Made by a program: the position numbers and the translations under genes
Assembly: GCA_910586445.1 (NCBI GenBank)
Contig: CAJUHV010000014.1
Span: 1 to 64,000 of the forward strand
Source: an uncultured Eubacterium sp.
GTDB lineage: Bacteria > Bacillota > Clostridia > Lachnospirales > Lachnospiraceae
Length of the DNA: 64,000 nucleotides
Direction of reading: 5' to 3'
The notes under the pieces: generated by a model
The model's input: the letters and a program-made list of their open reading frames with translations, nothing else
Database searches by the model: none
Told to the model about the DNA's origin: nothing
Part shown: in pieces, positions 41,169-49,991 of the stretch
How positions within the stretch are numbered: the stretch's first letter is position 1
How the letters are laid out: each line of letters opens with the position of its first letter

Positions 41169-43733
41169 CTAATATTCGATATTAACGTCTACAGACACTA
41201 AATTGCCGTCTTTATCCGTAATGCCGTCCACTTGTGAATTTGAGCCGCTGTACTGTCCGCTGTTATACTGCCAGTATTTTTCATTTCCGGTTCCGGTATA
41301 GCCGGTGCCGAGTGCCAGGCTGCGGTAGCGCGCAATCCATAAGTCTATGCCTTCTAATTTGGTACGGTCTAAATTGGTATTCAGAAAGGTCGTATAACTG
41401 TACAATACAAAGCGGTAGCCTGCGTTTTCTATAACGTTTTTAAACGCATGAATCATATTGTGCAGGTTTTCTTTTGTCATCGTGGCTGATTTATGCACGG
41501 CGTCTTCCAGGTCAAAGGCAATCGGATAGTCAAGCTTTCGGCCGTTTAAAATTGACAGCACCGTGCGGGCTTCTTCTTCTGCTTCGGCTACGGTAACAGC
41601 GCGGCTGTAGCAGTAGACACCTATAGGAATGCCTGCGGCTGAAGCATTCATATATTTTGTTTCAAATGTATAGTCTTCCAGATAATGGTTGCTGATCCGT
41701 AAAAATGCAAACTCTATGCCGGATTTTTTTACACGGTGCCAGTCTACGTCTTCCTGCCATCTGGATACATCAATTCCGTTTTTGATGCCGGGCGTGACAG
41801 ATACGACAGCAGAGGTGCTTTTCCCGGATACGGTTGCGGTAATCGTAGCGGTGCCTAAGGAGATGCCAGTTACCATTCCGTTCGAGTTTACTTCTGCGAT
41901 TTTCGGATTTGATGATTTCCATACGATTCTGCCCTGCCGGAACGTGGAGGCCTCCAGCGGCTTGGAAACATTTACACAGACCTTCAGCGTACGGGTGCTC
42001 ATCGAAATGCCGCCTACGGTATAGCTGATGGGAAGGCACTGTTTTCCCTCGCCGGCAGTGCCGACAGCCGATACGCGGTAAAAATATGTCTGGTCATCCT
42101 TTAAGCCTGTATCGGTATAAGAAGTATCTGCCAGATTTTCGGCGATACAGGTATATTTGGCGGTACCGCCGTCTGAGCGGTACAGGTTATAAGAAGCTGC
42201 GCCGTTTGACTGCTGCCAGCTGATTTTCAGCACATCTGTAGCGGTCTGTGTAATCGTAAGACCGATTGGTGCGCCTGCGGCTACATCCCCGCCTAATACG
42301 CTGCTTGCAAGGCTCAGCCCGGTGTATTTGCTGTTTGCATAAACAGCCTTTATGCGGTAGAAATAAGAATCTCCCGGAGTTACGGAACGGTCTTCATAGC
42401 CGACAATCGTACCGCTGGTTAAATCTGCAATTTTTGTAAAGCCTTTTTCAGAATCCTGGCTGCGGTATATGCGGTATCCGGTTGCACCTGCGACTTTATT
42501 CCAGGCAAGGGCAAGGCTGCGGTTATCGATATTTGCAGTTACGGCTGAGAGCAGAGGTGCCTCCATCTGTGTCTGAACCTGCATAGGGGCAGACAGCTCA
42601 CCGGATGTCACCGTGCCGTCTGCATTTTTTATGTAAGTGGCGATTTTGTAAAAAAACTTTTTGCCGGGTACAATGCCGGTATCTGTATAAGTAAGTGTTG
42701 TGTTTTTGCTGATCGTTTTAATCTTTCGGTACGTGCCGTCTTCTTTTACGCTGCGGTAGATATAATACCCGGAGGCACTGTCGGATCTGGGCCATGTTAA
42801 TTTAGCAGAATGATAATCCACTGCCTCGCAGGAGGCAAGCGGCGTCTGTGGTGTTGAAAAGGATATTTCCTTCCTGGCCGACCATCTGCCGGTAACGGTT
42901 CGGTTATTTACGACTCTGGCTGCACGTACGCGGTATGTATATGTCTCGCCTGCATGAACATTTTGGTCTGTATAGGTAAGTGCAGCAGTAGTGGCGATCT
43001 GTGCAAAGGATGATCCGGCTGTCTTCCGCTGCAGCTCATAGCTTGCTGCACCGGTGATTTTCTTCCATTCCAGCGACACCGTCTGCGGCTGTGTTTCGGA
43101 AATGCTCGTAATGTTTGATTTCCTTAAAAACGGCTGCGCCTTAACAGAAATATAATTGCCGCACTTTCCGTTCTGGTCGAGGGCACAGACGCGGAACTGA
43201 TATTCTGTTCCTGTCAGCAGCTTTCTGCATTTATAAGTCAGGACATCTGATTTTGTCTTTCCTGCCACTGTATAATCTGCCCCGTCTGTAGAATATTCAA
43301 TCTGGTATTTTACGGCACCTTCTACCGTGCTCCAGCTAAGTGTAACAGCCTGATATGTCACCTTTGCAGGCTCTAGTGTTTCAGGCGCAGGAAGAATGCT
43401 GCCCTGCGTTTTTTTGCCCGCCGATTCTGCAGGATTTTCTGCCGGAGCTTTTGCAGGATTTTCTGCCGGGGCTTTTGCAGGATTTTCTGCCGGGGCTTTT
43501 GCAGGATTTTCTGCCGGGGCTTTTGCAGGATCTTCTGCCGGGGCTTTTGCAGGATTTTCTGCTGGAGCTTTCACAGGCTGATTACCGGTGCCGGCTGCTT
43601 TCTTCCGGATATAAATCTGCTCGAGTGCCCCAGGTGAAACAGCGGCTGCGGCAGAGATCTGCTGCGGCATAGACATAAGGCATTCGATGCTTATGATAAC
43701 TGCTGCAAGTATTCGTTTTGTTTTGTATGACAT
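41169..43733 (-). CDS. Secreted multidomain GH25 lysozyme with Pro-Ala repeat, five FnIII-like and one Big2 domain
   Basis: Start at the ATG behind GGAGG (the frame runs ten codons further up without a site); 854 residues. Signal peptide (KRILAAVIISIECLMSM...SAAAA), then six copies of an eight-residue KAPAENPA linker (about 50-100), then five fibronectin III-like domains (about 110-580), each with SWxxVxGAxxYxIYRS and Y-F/Y-YRVxA patterns. A Big2-type domain (VWKSSNPKIAEVNSNGMVTG, about 585-645) precedes a C-terminal GH25 muramidase (GIDVSRWQEDVDW, AFLRISNHYLED, YPIAFDLED, YWQYNSGQYSG). No LPxTG or CWBD repeats. It likely cleaves peptidoglycan glycan chains for wall turnover or cell separation. 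Confidence 0.9.
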   Translation of the reverse strand: MSYKTKRILAAVIISIECLMSMPQQISAAAAVSPGALEQIYIRKKAAGTGNQPVKAPAENPAKAPAEDPAKAPAENPAKAPAENPAKAPAENPAKAPAENPAESAGKKTQGSILPAPETLEPAKVTYQAVTLSWSTVEGAVKYQIEYSTDGADYTVAGKTKSDVLTYKCRKLLTGTEYQFRVCALDQNGKCGNYISVKAQPFLRKSNITSISETQPQTVSLEWKKITGAASYELQRKTAGSSFAQIATTAALTYTDQNVHAGETYTYRVRAARVVNNRTVTGRWSARKEISFSTPQTPLASCEAVDYHSAKLTWPRSDSASGYYIYRSVKEDGTYRKIKTISKNTTLTYTDTGIVPGKKFFYKIATYIKNADGTVTSGELSAPMQVQTQMEAPLLSAVTANIDNRSLALAWNKVAGATGYRIYRSQDSEKGFTKIADLTSGTIVGYEDRSVTPGDSYFYRIKAVYANSKYTGLSLASSVLGGDVAAGAPIGLTITQTATDVLKISWQQSNGAASYNLYRSDGGTAKYTCIAENLADTSYTDTGLKDDQTYFYRVSAVGTAGEGKQCLPISYTVGGISMSTRTLKVCVNVSKPLEASTFRQGRIVWKSSNPKIAEVNSNGMVTGISLGTATITATVSGKSTSAVVSVTPGIKNGIDVSRWQEDVDWHRVKKSGIEFAFLRISNHYLEDYTFETKYMNASAAGIPIGVYCYSRAVTVAEAEEEARTVLSILNGRKLDYPIAFDLEDAVHKSATMTKENLHNMIHAFKNVIENAGYRFVLYSYTTFLNTNLDRTKLEGIDLWIARYRSLALGTGYTGTGNEKYWQYNSGQYSGSNSQVDGITDKDGNLVSVDVNIEY
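43429..43572. repeat. Six 24-bp tandem repeats coding the KAPAENPA linker
   Basis: Units begin at 43429, 43453, 43477, 43501, 43525 and 43549, each GCAGGATTTTCTGCCGGRGC plus TTTT, with very few differences between units. Such near-identical units are prone to expansion or contraction, so linker length may vary between strains. Confidence 0.9.
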
Positions 43734-43812
43734 TTTATCCTCCATAAAATCAAGGGATGCCAAAACAGCATATACAGCTTATATTTTTTGGCATCCGTTG
43801 AAAATTACATAT

Positions 43813-44043
43813 TTAGTCTTCCATTGGGCAGGCTTCTACGCGCTTGAGATTGCAGTCCTGTACACGCCCATGGCTGCAGTCTACCAAACCTTTCAAAAAG
43901 CAGAATGCCTGTTTTTTCTTGTCGCTCTCTTCTGGCTGCTTTTGATCTAAGGGACAAGAAGTTGTCCGTTTATTGTTGCAGTCTTGGATGATTCCCGAGT
44001 CACATTCTACAAGTCCTTTTAAAAAGCAAAACTGGTTTTTCAT
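43813..44043 (-). CDS. Small protein of two cysteine-patterned repeats (unrecognised)
   Basis: 76 residues with AGGAG ten bases before the ATG. It consists of two copies of a ~30-residue unit: FCFLKGLVECDSGIIQDCNN + KRTTSCPLD, and FCFLKGLVDCSHGRVQDCNL + KRVEACPMED, joined by a charged linker (QKQPEESDKKKQA). In each unit the four cysteines are exactly eight positions apart (C-x7-C-x7-C-x7-C). There is no signal peptide, membrane helix, modifying enzyme or transporter beside it. The spacing could suit a metal site or a solenoid turn; I do not recognise a family. It lies between the GH25 and degV genes on the same strand, with its own ribosome site. Confidence 0.75.
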   Translation of the reverse strand: MKNQFCFLKGLVECDSGIIQDCNNKRTTSCPLDQKQPEESDKKKQAFCFLKGLVDCSHGRVQDCNLKRVEACPMED

Positions 44044-44090
44044 ACATTTTGTTCTCCTAGCAATTCGTATTTTGTAAATAGAGCAGCTGT

Positions 44091-44954
44091 TTAATTTTTT
44101 ATCTTTCGGATCAGTGCAAGGCCATAGGTGCCATAGCCCAGGTGGGTAGCTATGCTTAGTGGAATCGATGACATGCTGCAGCGGACTTTGAAATAATCTT
44201 CAAAAGTCTCTTTCAGCTTTTTGGCTTCATCTGCCGCAATGCTGGCTGCAGAGGCAAGATAGAAATCTTCTATGCCGTCCGCGTGGAACCGTTCTGTAAT
44301 ATCGCGGCTGACGGCCTCCATCATCTTTTTGCGCACAGCCCGGTCTCCGCGCGCCTTTTGTGCTGCTTCGATTTTTCCGCTCTGCAGATATAAAAGCGGC
44401 TTGATGTTCAGCATGCTGCCGACCACTGCAGCGCTGGCAGATATCCGGCCGCTCTGCTTTAAATATTTTAAATTATCTACAGTCAAATAGATGATGCATT
44501 CATCCTTGACGGCCTCGAGCCTGCGGCAGATCTCTGATGCACACAGTCCCTGCAGCGCCATACGGCGTGCTTCAAGGACTGCATATTTTTGCGTGACAGA
44601 AATGCGGCCCAGATCAGCGACAATGACCCTGTCTTGATACTGTCTGGATACTGCAGCTGCGGTTTCATAGGAACTGCTCAGGCTGCTTGACATCGGAATA
44701 TATAGCAGCTCTTCGTATGTTTCTAATACATGTTCCCATAACTGCGTGACATCATAAGGGTTTGGCTGCGAGGTATAGATCATGCTGCCGCCCTTCTGCT
44801 TTCGAAAAAATTCATCGTGCGTAATGGTCTGACCTTCAAGGTAAAGCTCATCATCGATATAAAAAGGCATAGGCAGTACATAAACGCCGTATTTTTCGGC
44901 TTTTTCTTGAGAAATTCCAGAATTGCTGTCTGTGACGATTGCTGTCTTTTCCAT
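44091..44954 (-). CDS. DegV family fatty-acid-binding protein
   Basis: 287 residues. AIVTDSNSGISQEKAEKYGV and VLPMPFYIDDELYLEG at the N-terminus, TSQPNPYDVTQLWE, IPMSSSLSSSYETA, LGRISVTQKYAVLEA, LKYLKQSGRISASAAVVGSMLNIKPLL and the C-terminal GYGTYGLAL: the complete DegV pattern. The family binds a fatty acid between two domains; some members (FakB) deliver exogenous fatty acids to FakA kinase for phospholipid synthesis. No fakA is in the window, so which DegV role applies is open. AAAGGAG precedes the ATG at a longish distance. Confidence 0.92.
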   Translation of the reverse strand: MEKTAIVTDSNSGISQEKAEKYGVYVLPMPFYIDDELYLEGQTITHDEFFRKQKGGSMIYTSQPNPYDVTQLWEHVLETYEELLYIPMSSSLSSSYETAAAVSRQYQDRVIVADLGRISVTQKYAVLEARRMALQGLCASEICRRLEAVKDECIIYLTVDNLKYLKQSGRISASAAVVGSMLNIKPLLYLQSGKIEAAQKARGDRAVRKKMMEAVSRDITERFHADGIEDFYLASAASIAADEAKKLKETFEDYFKVRCSMSSIPLSIATHLGYGTYGLALIRKIKN

Positions 44955-45137
44955 GATGATATTTGCTCCTTTGTTATTAATAATGATATTATTACAAATT
45001 TTTTGGCATATCGCAAGCAGTTTTCGCTATTTTAATGAAGGATTGTTTACAAAACTGCTAGAAAATGTATAGATTGGCAGTTATTTCAATAATAAGCGCT
45101 AAAAATATATTTTGAGGTTCCATTTGGACGGATTTCA

Positions 45138-45146
45138 TGGTATACT
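45138..45146 (+). promoter_or_regulatory. Extended -10 promoter of the putP-like gene
   Basis: TGGTATACT, TGn followed by TATACT, about 100 bases upstream of the chosen start. Confidence 0.45.
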
Positions 45147-45247
45147 ACTTTTTGCTGTGTTTGATTTATTGGATTAACGCAGCATAGATGCACTGTAGTA
45201 AAGCGGTGTGTATAAAAACGCCATATATGGCAGATGGGAGTTATTTT

Positions 45248-46777
45248 ATGAATGTATCATCAATTGTTATTATGACAGCAATCTTATGCTATCTGCTTCT
45301 TATGATCGGAATCGGGCTTCGGTTTTCCAAAAAAAATGTCTCTACGGACGATTTTTATCTTGGCGGACGAAAGCTGGGGCCGTTTGTGACAGCCATGAGT
45401 GCAGAAGCCAGCGATATGTCCAGCTGGCTTTTAATGGGGCTGCCGGGAGTGGCATATTTGACCGGCTTGTGTGATGCGGCATGGACTGCGATCGGGCTTG
45501 TACTCGGTACCTGGCTGAACTGGCTGCTTGTATCCAAGAAAATACGCCGGTACAGCCAGCAGCTTGGTGCGATTACAATCCCTGACTTTTTTTCAAAAAG
45601 ATACCATGATAAAAATATGTTAAACTGTATAGCTGCGGTAGTGATTGTCGTATTTTTTATTCCGTATACAGCCAGCGGGTTTGCAGCCTGCGGAAAGCTG
45701 TTTTCTACATTGTTTGGTGTGGATTATCTGGCGGCAATGGTGATCTGTGCGGTCATTATCGTATTGTATACTGCACTGGGCGGATTTTTGGCGGCTTCTA
45801 CGACCGATTTGATCCAGAGCATTGTGATGACGGCAGCCTTGATTACGGTTGTCATATACAGTGGACACATGGCAGGCGGCTTTGATGTAGTTATAGAAAA
45901 TGCAAAAGCCCTTCCGGGGTATTTATCACTAACGAATACATACGATCCTGCCTTAGGGACAGCGAAACCATACGGTATCATTACAATTTGTTCGATGCTG
46001 GCATGGGGGCTCGGCTATTTTGGCATGCCGCATGTGCTGCTTCGTTTTATGGCAATCGAAGATGAGGAAAAATTAACGCTTTCGCGCAGGATTGCAACCG
46101 TATGGGTAGTTATTTCTATGGCAGTTGCTATTTTTATCGGCGTGTGCGGTCTTGCGGTAAGCAAAGCAGGTGTGATTGACCAGCTTGTCGGCAGTGATTC
46201 AGAGACAATTATTGTAAAAATCGCAGATCTGCTGAGCAGGCATGGGCTGTTGGCCGCAGCCTTAGCGGGAATCATCCTCGCAGGCATACTGGCTGCTACG
46301 ATGTCTACGGCAGACAGCCAGCTGCTGGCAGCTTCATCAAGCGTATCGCAGAATCTGCTGCATGATACGTTCGGCATCAGCCTCAGCGAAAAATCATCGC
46401 TGGCGGCAGCCAGAATAACAGTTTTTTTGATCAGCATAATCGCCATTTTTCTGGCAAGAGATCCTTCCAGCAGTGTCTTTGGCATTGTCAGCTTTGCCTG
46501 GGCCGGTTTTGGGGCATCGTTCGGGCCGGTCATGCTCTGTGCGCTGTTTTGGAAACGGAGCAATAAGTATGGTGCGTTTGTAGGCATGCTCGGCGGAGGA
46601 ATTATGATTTTTGTCTGGAAATATCTGGTGCGGCCGATGGGCGGTGTATGGGATATTTATGAGCTGCTGCCGGCATTTCTGACTGCGCTTGCGCTGAATA
46701 TTGTGGTATCACTGCTGACAGAGAAGCCGGATGCTTTGATGGAAGAGGAGTTTGACAGGGCAGTTGGAAAATTTTAG
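45248..46777 (+). CDS. putP: Sodium/proline symporter (SSS family)
   Basis: Start at the ATG with GGGAG upstream; a longer in-frame start exists. 509 residues, about thirteen membrane helices. PutP signatures: FYLGGRKLGPFVTAMSAEAS and DMSSWLLMGLPG near the N-terminus, TALGGFLAASTTDLIQSIVM, and the sodium-site region GILAATMSTADSQLLAASSS (about 345). Imports proline with Na+. Monocistronic, closed by a strong hairpin. Confidence 0.92.
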   Translation: MNVSSIVIMTAILCYLLLMIGIGLRFSKKNVSTDDFYLGGRKLGPFVTAMSAEASDMSSWLLMGLPGVAYLTGLCDAAWTAIGLVLGTWLNWLLVSKKIRRYSQQLGAITIPDFFSKRYHDKNMLNCIAAVVIVVFFIPYTASGFAACGKLFSTLFGVDYLAAMVICAVIIVLYTALGGFLAASTTDLIQSIVMTAALITVVIYSGHMAGGFDVVIENAKALPGYLSLTNTYDPALGTAKPYGIITICSMLAWGLGYFGMPHVLLRFMAIEDEEKLTLSRRIATVWVVISMAVAIFIGVCGLAVSKAGVIDQLVGSDSETIIVKIADLLSRHGLLAAALAGIILAGILAATMSTADSQLLAASSSVSQNLLHDTFGISLSEKSSLAAARITVFLISIIAIFLARDPSSSVFGIVSFAWAGFGASFGPVMLCALFWKRSNKYGAFVGMLGGGIMIFVWKYLVRPMGGVWDIYELLPAFLTALALNIVVSLLTEKPDALMEEEFDRAVGKF

Positions 46778-46795
46778 GAGATTAATATAAGGAGG

Positions 46796-46845
46796 CTGGC
46801 TGCGCAGGCACGCTCTGGAGCGGTGTCTGTGCAGCCAGTACTTAT
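46796..46845. terminator. Strong hairpin between putP and the converging large gene
   Basis: CTGGCTGCGCAGGCAC (46796-46811) and GTGTCTGTGCAGCCAG (46823-46838), 16-bp arms with one or two mismatches, loop GCTCTGGAGCG. It sits between two converging stops (46777 and 46863) and could serve both strands. Confidence 0.7.
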
Positions 46846-46862
46846 TCAAAGGCAAAATGCTG

Positions 46863-49124
46863 TTACATCTGATAATACATAAGATTTTCTGTGAGCGACG
46901 GTGTAATTTCGCCGCCGGCCTTTTCATATTTATCATACAATGCAGTCAATACCTGTACTTTCTTGGCATTATCGCGTTCAAATTTTGGAATGGACAGCTG
47001 GTATACAGGATTTGATTTCAGATCTGCGCGGATTGATTTAGCGAATGGGCAGTATACGACCAAAATTTCTCTTGCTACTTTGTTTAAGCGGAAACTGCCT
47101 TTGGATTCGTATTTTACCCAGCTCTGGTAATCCTTGACAAATACTTCACGGTAATTGTTTTTCGCGCGTGCAATGGCGTTTTTCAGCTTATCCTTTGCGT
47201 CGGCGGACAGATCTCTGTTTTTCCGGTAGAACTGGAGATAATCACAGTATTCGGATGTAAGTGATTTTTCACGCACATCGTTCCAGCGTACGCCCTGGAT
47301 TTTGCGGCACATTTCCCAGCGGTATCTGGCGACAGTTTCTGTCATCATATCTTCCAGTGTTGCAGCCGTAAAAATCGGGAATAAGAATCGTGCCGGTGTA
47401 TCCCTGCGCTTGTCTGCGGTTTCCTGCCACATCATGGCCCTTGTACCTGCATTTGGCATTAAAATAATGTCTGGCAGCACTTCGGACATCATCATCTCAT
47501 GGCTTAAAATATCGCTGCCCGGTCCCTGTCCCTGAAAATTCACTTCTCTGTAAAACAGGGTAAAGTCAACGCTGCGGGCTTTGTTCAGTTCTTCTTCTAA
47601 TTTTTCTACAGTTACTGACATTTTATCAATCGTGTTGATCAGGTCGTATTCGCCGAGGATCGGACAGAACGTTGTCACCTTGCCATAAGTAATGCGGTTT
47701 GCAGAGGCAAACATATTGTGGATCTCAAACCGTACTTTTTCTTTCTGGTCATCCCGCATTTTTTTCACCTGATCATCAGTCAGATCGCCGTTTTTGCGCT
47801 GTTCCAGCAGATAAGCCGGATAGTCCAGTTCAAATTCGTTTTTAGAAGGTTCTTTTGTACCGTGATAAATGCTCTTGAGCCATTCATATACGGTAAATAT
47901 ACGCTCAGACTTAAACTGGCGCAGCCGTCCGGTCAGGTCGTACAGGGCTTTCGTGTTTTCTTCACCGGCCAGCCGGGTATCCATAAAGCCGAAATTTAAA
48001 AACATTTCAATGACCGGAGAAGCAGCATCTTCATCCTCGACTGCCTGCATAAAGACTTTGTAGTATACATCATAAAACAGAGGCGTAATCTGCTTGCGGA
48101 TTTTATATGCCGCAGAATCGGTGGAGGTCATATCCGGCAGGCTGCGGTACGCTTCTACCTGATCTTTAAATGCTTTGATTTCTTCAGGGCTAAGCTGCGC
48201 AAAATCCAAAATATGCTCCAGACAGTCTGCAGAAAGCACATCAATATTTTTGGCAGCATGAGATGATGAAGCGCTGTTAAAATCGTATTCTTCATATTTC
48301 TTTACCCTTGCGTCTACAAGGGCCGGATCATAGACCTGGAACTTGCTGATAAAGCCTGTTAAAAAGGAAAGCTCCTGCTTGAGCGGTGCGATATCAAGCT
48401 GTCTTTTTGCAGAGCGTATGGCAAGCTCAAAATATAGGTGGTAAATATCATTTTCGGATTCTGCCAGCAGTATATCCTTATGGTATGTCAGATATTTTAC
48501 CATTTCTTCGATTCCCAGCATCGTGCGGTGCATCTGGGCAGAAACCTCCATAATCATGCCGACGCACAGGCTGTCGTCCTGGATCATCAGCTGGATAAAA
48601 TCTTTTAAAATATTTTTGATCAGGCTGCTGCTGCTTTGAAATTCCCATGGTTCTACTTTGTGTTTCATTTCAAGCATGTTAAAATAATCCATCTGCGGAA
48701 ACGCCTGTTCATCTAACTGGCTTTTGCTGCAGAAATTTTTATAATCGTTATATACAGTCTGCACAAAAGCGTGGAACTGGTTTGTGCGTTTGTGCAGCTG
48801 CGAATACAGCACAAAGTTCCGGTGTCTTTGTTCTATTGCTGTTCGCAGGAAAAGCAGCCGGTAGCGTTCGTCAGCTGCCAGTATTTTCTTTAAATCCTCT
48901 GCATTCTGACAAGGAATGGGCTTAATTACACATTCCGTCTGTGTGATGTAATCACAGAGAAACCAGTCTTTTTCCAATATGCCGATGATGGTATTTGGCC
49001 CGAGAGACATTTCTGCAAAGCCCAGTTTTTGGATCACAGAACCTTCTTGAATCAGATACCATCCTTTCACTTTGTCCTTACGTTTGGCAATCCGCTGTCC
49101 TTTTTGTACTTTTATTGCATTCAT
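46863..49124 (-). CDS. Large uncharacterised protein with cyclic-nucleotide-binding-like N-terminus
   Basis: 753 residues. The first ~100 residues (VQKGQRIAKRKDKVKGWYLIQEGSVIQKLG, LGPNTIIGILEKDWFLCDYI) look like the beta-roll of a CRP/cNMP-binding domain, though the phosphate-binding GE...R..A signature is not clear. The rest is long, charged and helical without membrane spans; the C-terminal third has TRAMMWQETADKRRDTPARF, IQGVRWNDVREKSLTSEYCD and CPFAKSIRADLKSNPVYQL. I do not recognise a characterised family; similar long proteins annotated only as cyclic-nucleotide-binding occur in Lachnospiraceae. No DNA-binding HTH was found, so it is unlikely to be a CRP-type regulator. Single gene. Confidence 0.8.
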   Translation of the reverse strand: MNAIKVQKGQRIAKRKDKVKGWYLIQEGSVIQKLGFAEMSLGPNTIIGILEKDWFLCDYITQTECVIKPIPCQNAEDLKKILAADERYRLLFLRTAIEQRHRNFVLYSQLHKRTNQFHAFVQTVYNDYKNFCSKSQLDEQAFPQMDYFNMLEMKHKVEPWEFQSSSSLIKNILKDFIQLMIQDDSLCVGMIMEVSAQMHRTMLGIEEMVKYLTYHKDILLAESENDIYHLYFELAIRSAKRQLDIAPLKQELSFLTGFISKFQVYDPALVDARVKKYEEYDFNSASSSHAAKNIDVLSADCLEHILDFAQLSPEEIKAFKDQVEAYRSLPDMTSTDSAAYKIRKQITPLFYDVYYKVFMQAVEDEDAASPVIEMFLNFGFMDTRLAGEENTKALYDLTGRLRQFKSERIFTVYEWLKSIYHGTKEPSKNEFELDYPAYLLEQRKNGDLTDDQVKKMRDDQKEKVRFEIHNMFASANRITYGKVTTFCPILGEYDLINTIDKMSVTVEKLEEELNKARSVDFTLFYREVNFQGQGPGSDILSHEMMMSEVLPDIILMPNAGTRAMMWQETADKRRDTPARFLFPIFTAATLEDMMTETVARYRWEMCRKIQGVRWNDVREKSLTSEYCDYLQFYRKNRDLSADAKDKLKNAIARAKNNYREVFVKDYQSWVKYESKGSFRLNKVAREILVVYCPFAKSIRADLKSNPVYQLSIPKFERDNAKKVQVLTALYDKYEKAGGEITPSLTENLMYYQM

Positions 49125-49268
49125 ATTGATTTACCGCCGCTTTCTTTTTTTCGCACATGGTATTTTGTGTGCGGATTATTAATAGAGTATTCCATTATAT
49201 ATTAACGGGGATCATCACATATTGCAAGATTTTTTTCGTGGGTTTTTGGAGCGCATGCCTTTGCCGGA

Positions 49269-49976
49269 TTAAGTTCTGACCTGCTGCCTGCGCAGCATAA
49301 GCCACGAGATCAGAAGTATTACGGCGGAGCAGACGTACAGTAAAATAAGCAGCTTGAATTCTGTAATATTGTTAAAAAATTCTAAGAGCGCCCGTCCCCA
49401 TGCAGTATGATGGTATCTTCCTAATGCACTTATGACATGCGGGATTATGTTAAAAGCTGAAATTAACAGTATCCAAAAGATGATAAGCGCAGGTGTTCCA
49501 AATTTTAAATATAAAGAGCCGAATAAAGTGTGTAAGGCAACAATGGCCAGTGCAGCAGGCAGGATGTATTTGATTTGAAAAAGCGGGCCTGTTATAAGTG
49601 TGATCTTGTATCCGTCAAAGCATGTCTGAAGTATCCACATTTCCAGATTAGAAAGCAGGTATGCATAGGCCGCCGCCGCAATGCATTCCGCAAAAGTAAT
49701 CAGGTAATAGGCCGGGATCATATGCCTGCGGGTGGAACCCATGCTGATGCTGATATTAAAGCACAGCGGCAGCATAGCGGCACCCATAAATATCAGTAAG
49801 AAACAGGTCGAGGCCGCTAAGACCAGGGAGCCGAGATTATACATCTCAGCTTTGTCTCCAGACCTTAAAAGGAACCATATGATGATTTCTCCAAATAAAA
49901 AGAATCCTGTTTCAAATGCCGGAATCATCAGCAGCTCATCCCGTCTTAACCGGATCTGTTGTTTTAGTTCTTTCAT
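49269..49976 (-). CDS. ABC transporter permease-like membrane protein
   Basis: 235 residues with AGGAGGG before the ATG. About six membrane segments (FFLFGEIIIWFLLRSG, LVLAASTCFLLIFMGAAML, YYLITFAECIAAAAYAYLL, YILPAALAIVALHTLFGSLY, ALIIFWILLISAFNIIP, LLILLYVCSAVILLISWLML) and a basic C-terminus. FNISISMGSTRRHM (about 73-86) resembles the loop motif of its neighbour (PMLISMGCRRKNIF), so the two are related permeases that may form a heterodimer with the ATPase upstream. Third gene after the ATPase in a GntR-controlled operon. Substrate unknown; such YtrA-linked systems often respond to cell-wall antibiotics. Confidence 0.78.
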   Translation of the reverse strand: MKELKQQIRLRRDELLMIPAFETGFFLFGEIIIWFLLRSGDKAEMYNLGSLVLAASTCFLLIFMGAAMLPLCFNISISMGSTRRHMIPAYYLITFAECIAAAAYAYLLSNLEMWILQTCFDGYKITLITGPLFQIKYILPAALAIVALHTLFGSLYLKFGTPALIIFWILLISAFNIIPHVISALGRYHHTAWGRALLEFFNNITEFKLLILLYVCSAVILLISWLMLRRQQVRT

Positions 49977-49991
49977 AATCGTGCCCTCCTA

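Noticed and set aside
43396..43581. Plus-strand frame with AGFSAGAF repeats
   Set aside because: It is the complement of the KAPAENPA linker repeats of the GH25 gene; no ribosome site.
43813..44043. RiPP (lanthipeptide or sactipeptide) precursor
   Set aside because: No modifying enzyme, radical SAM protein, leader peptide pattern or dedicated transporter is adjacent.
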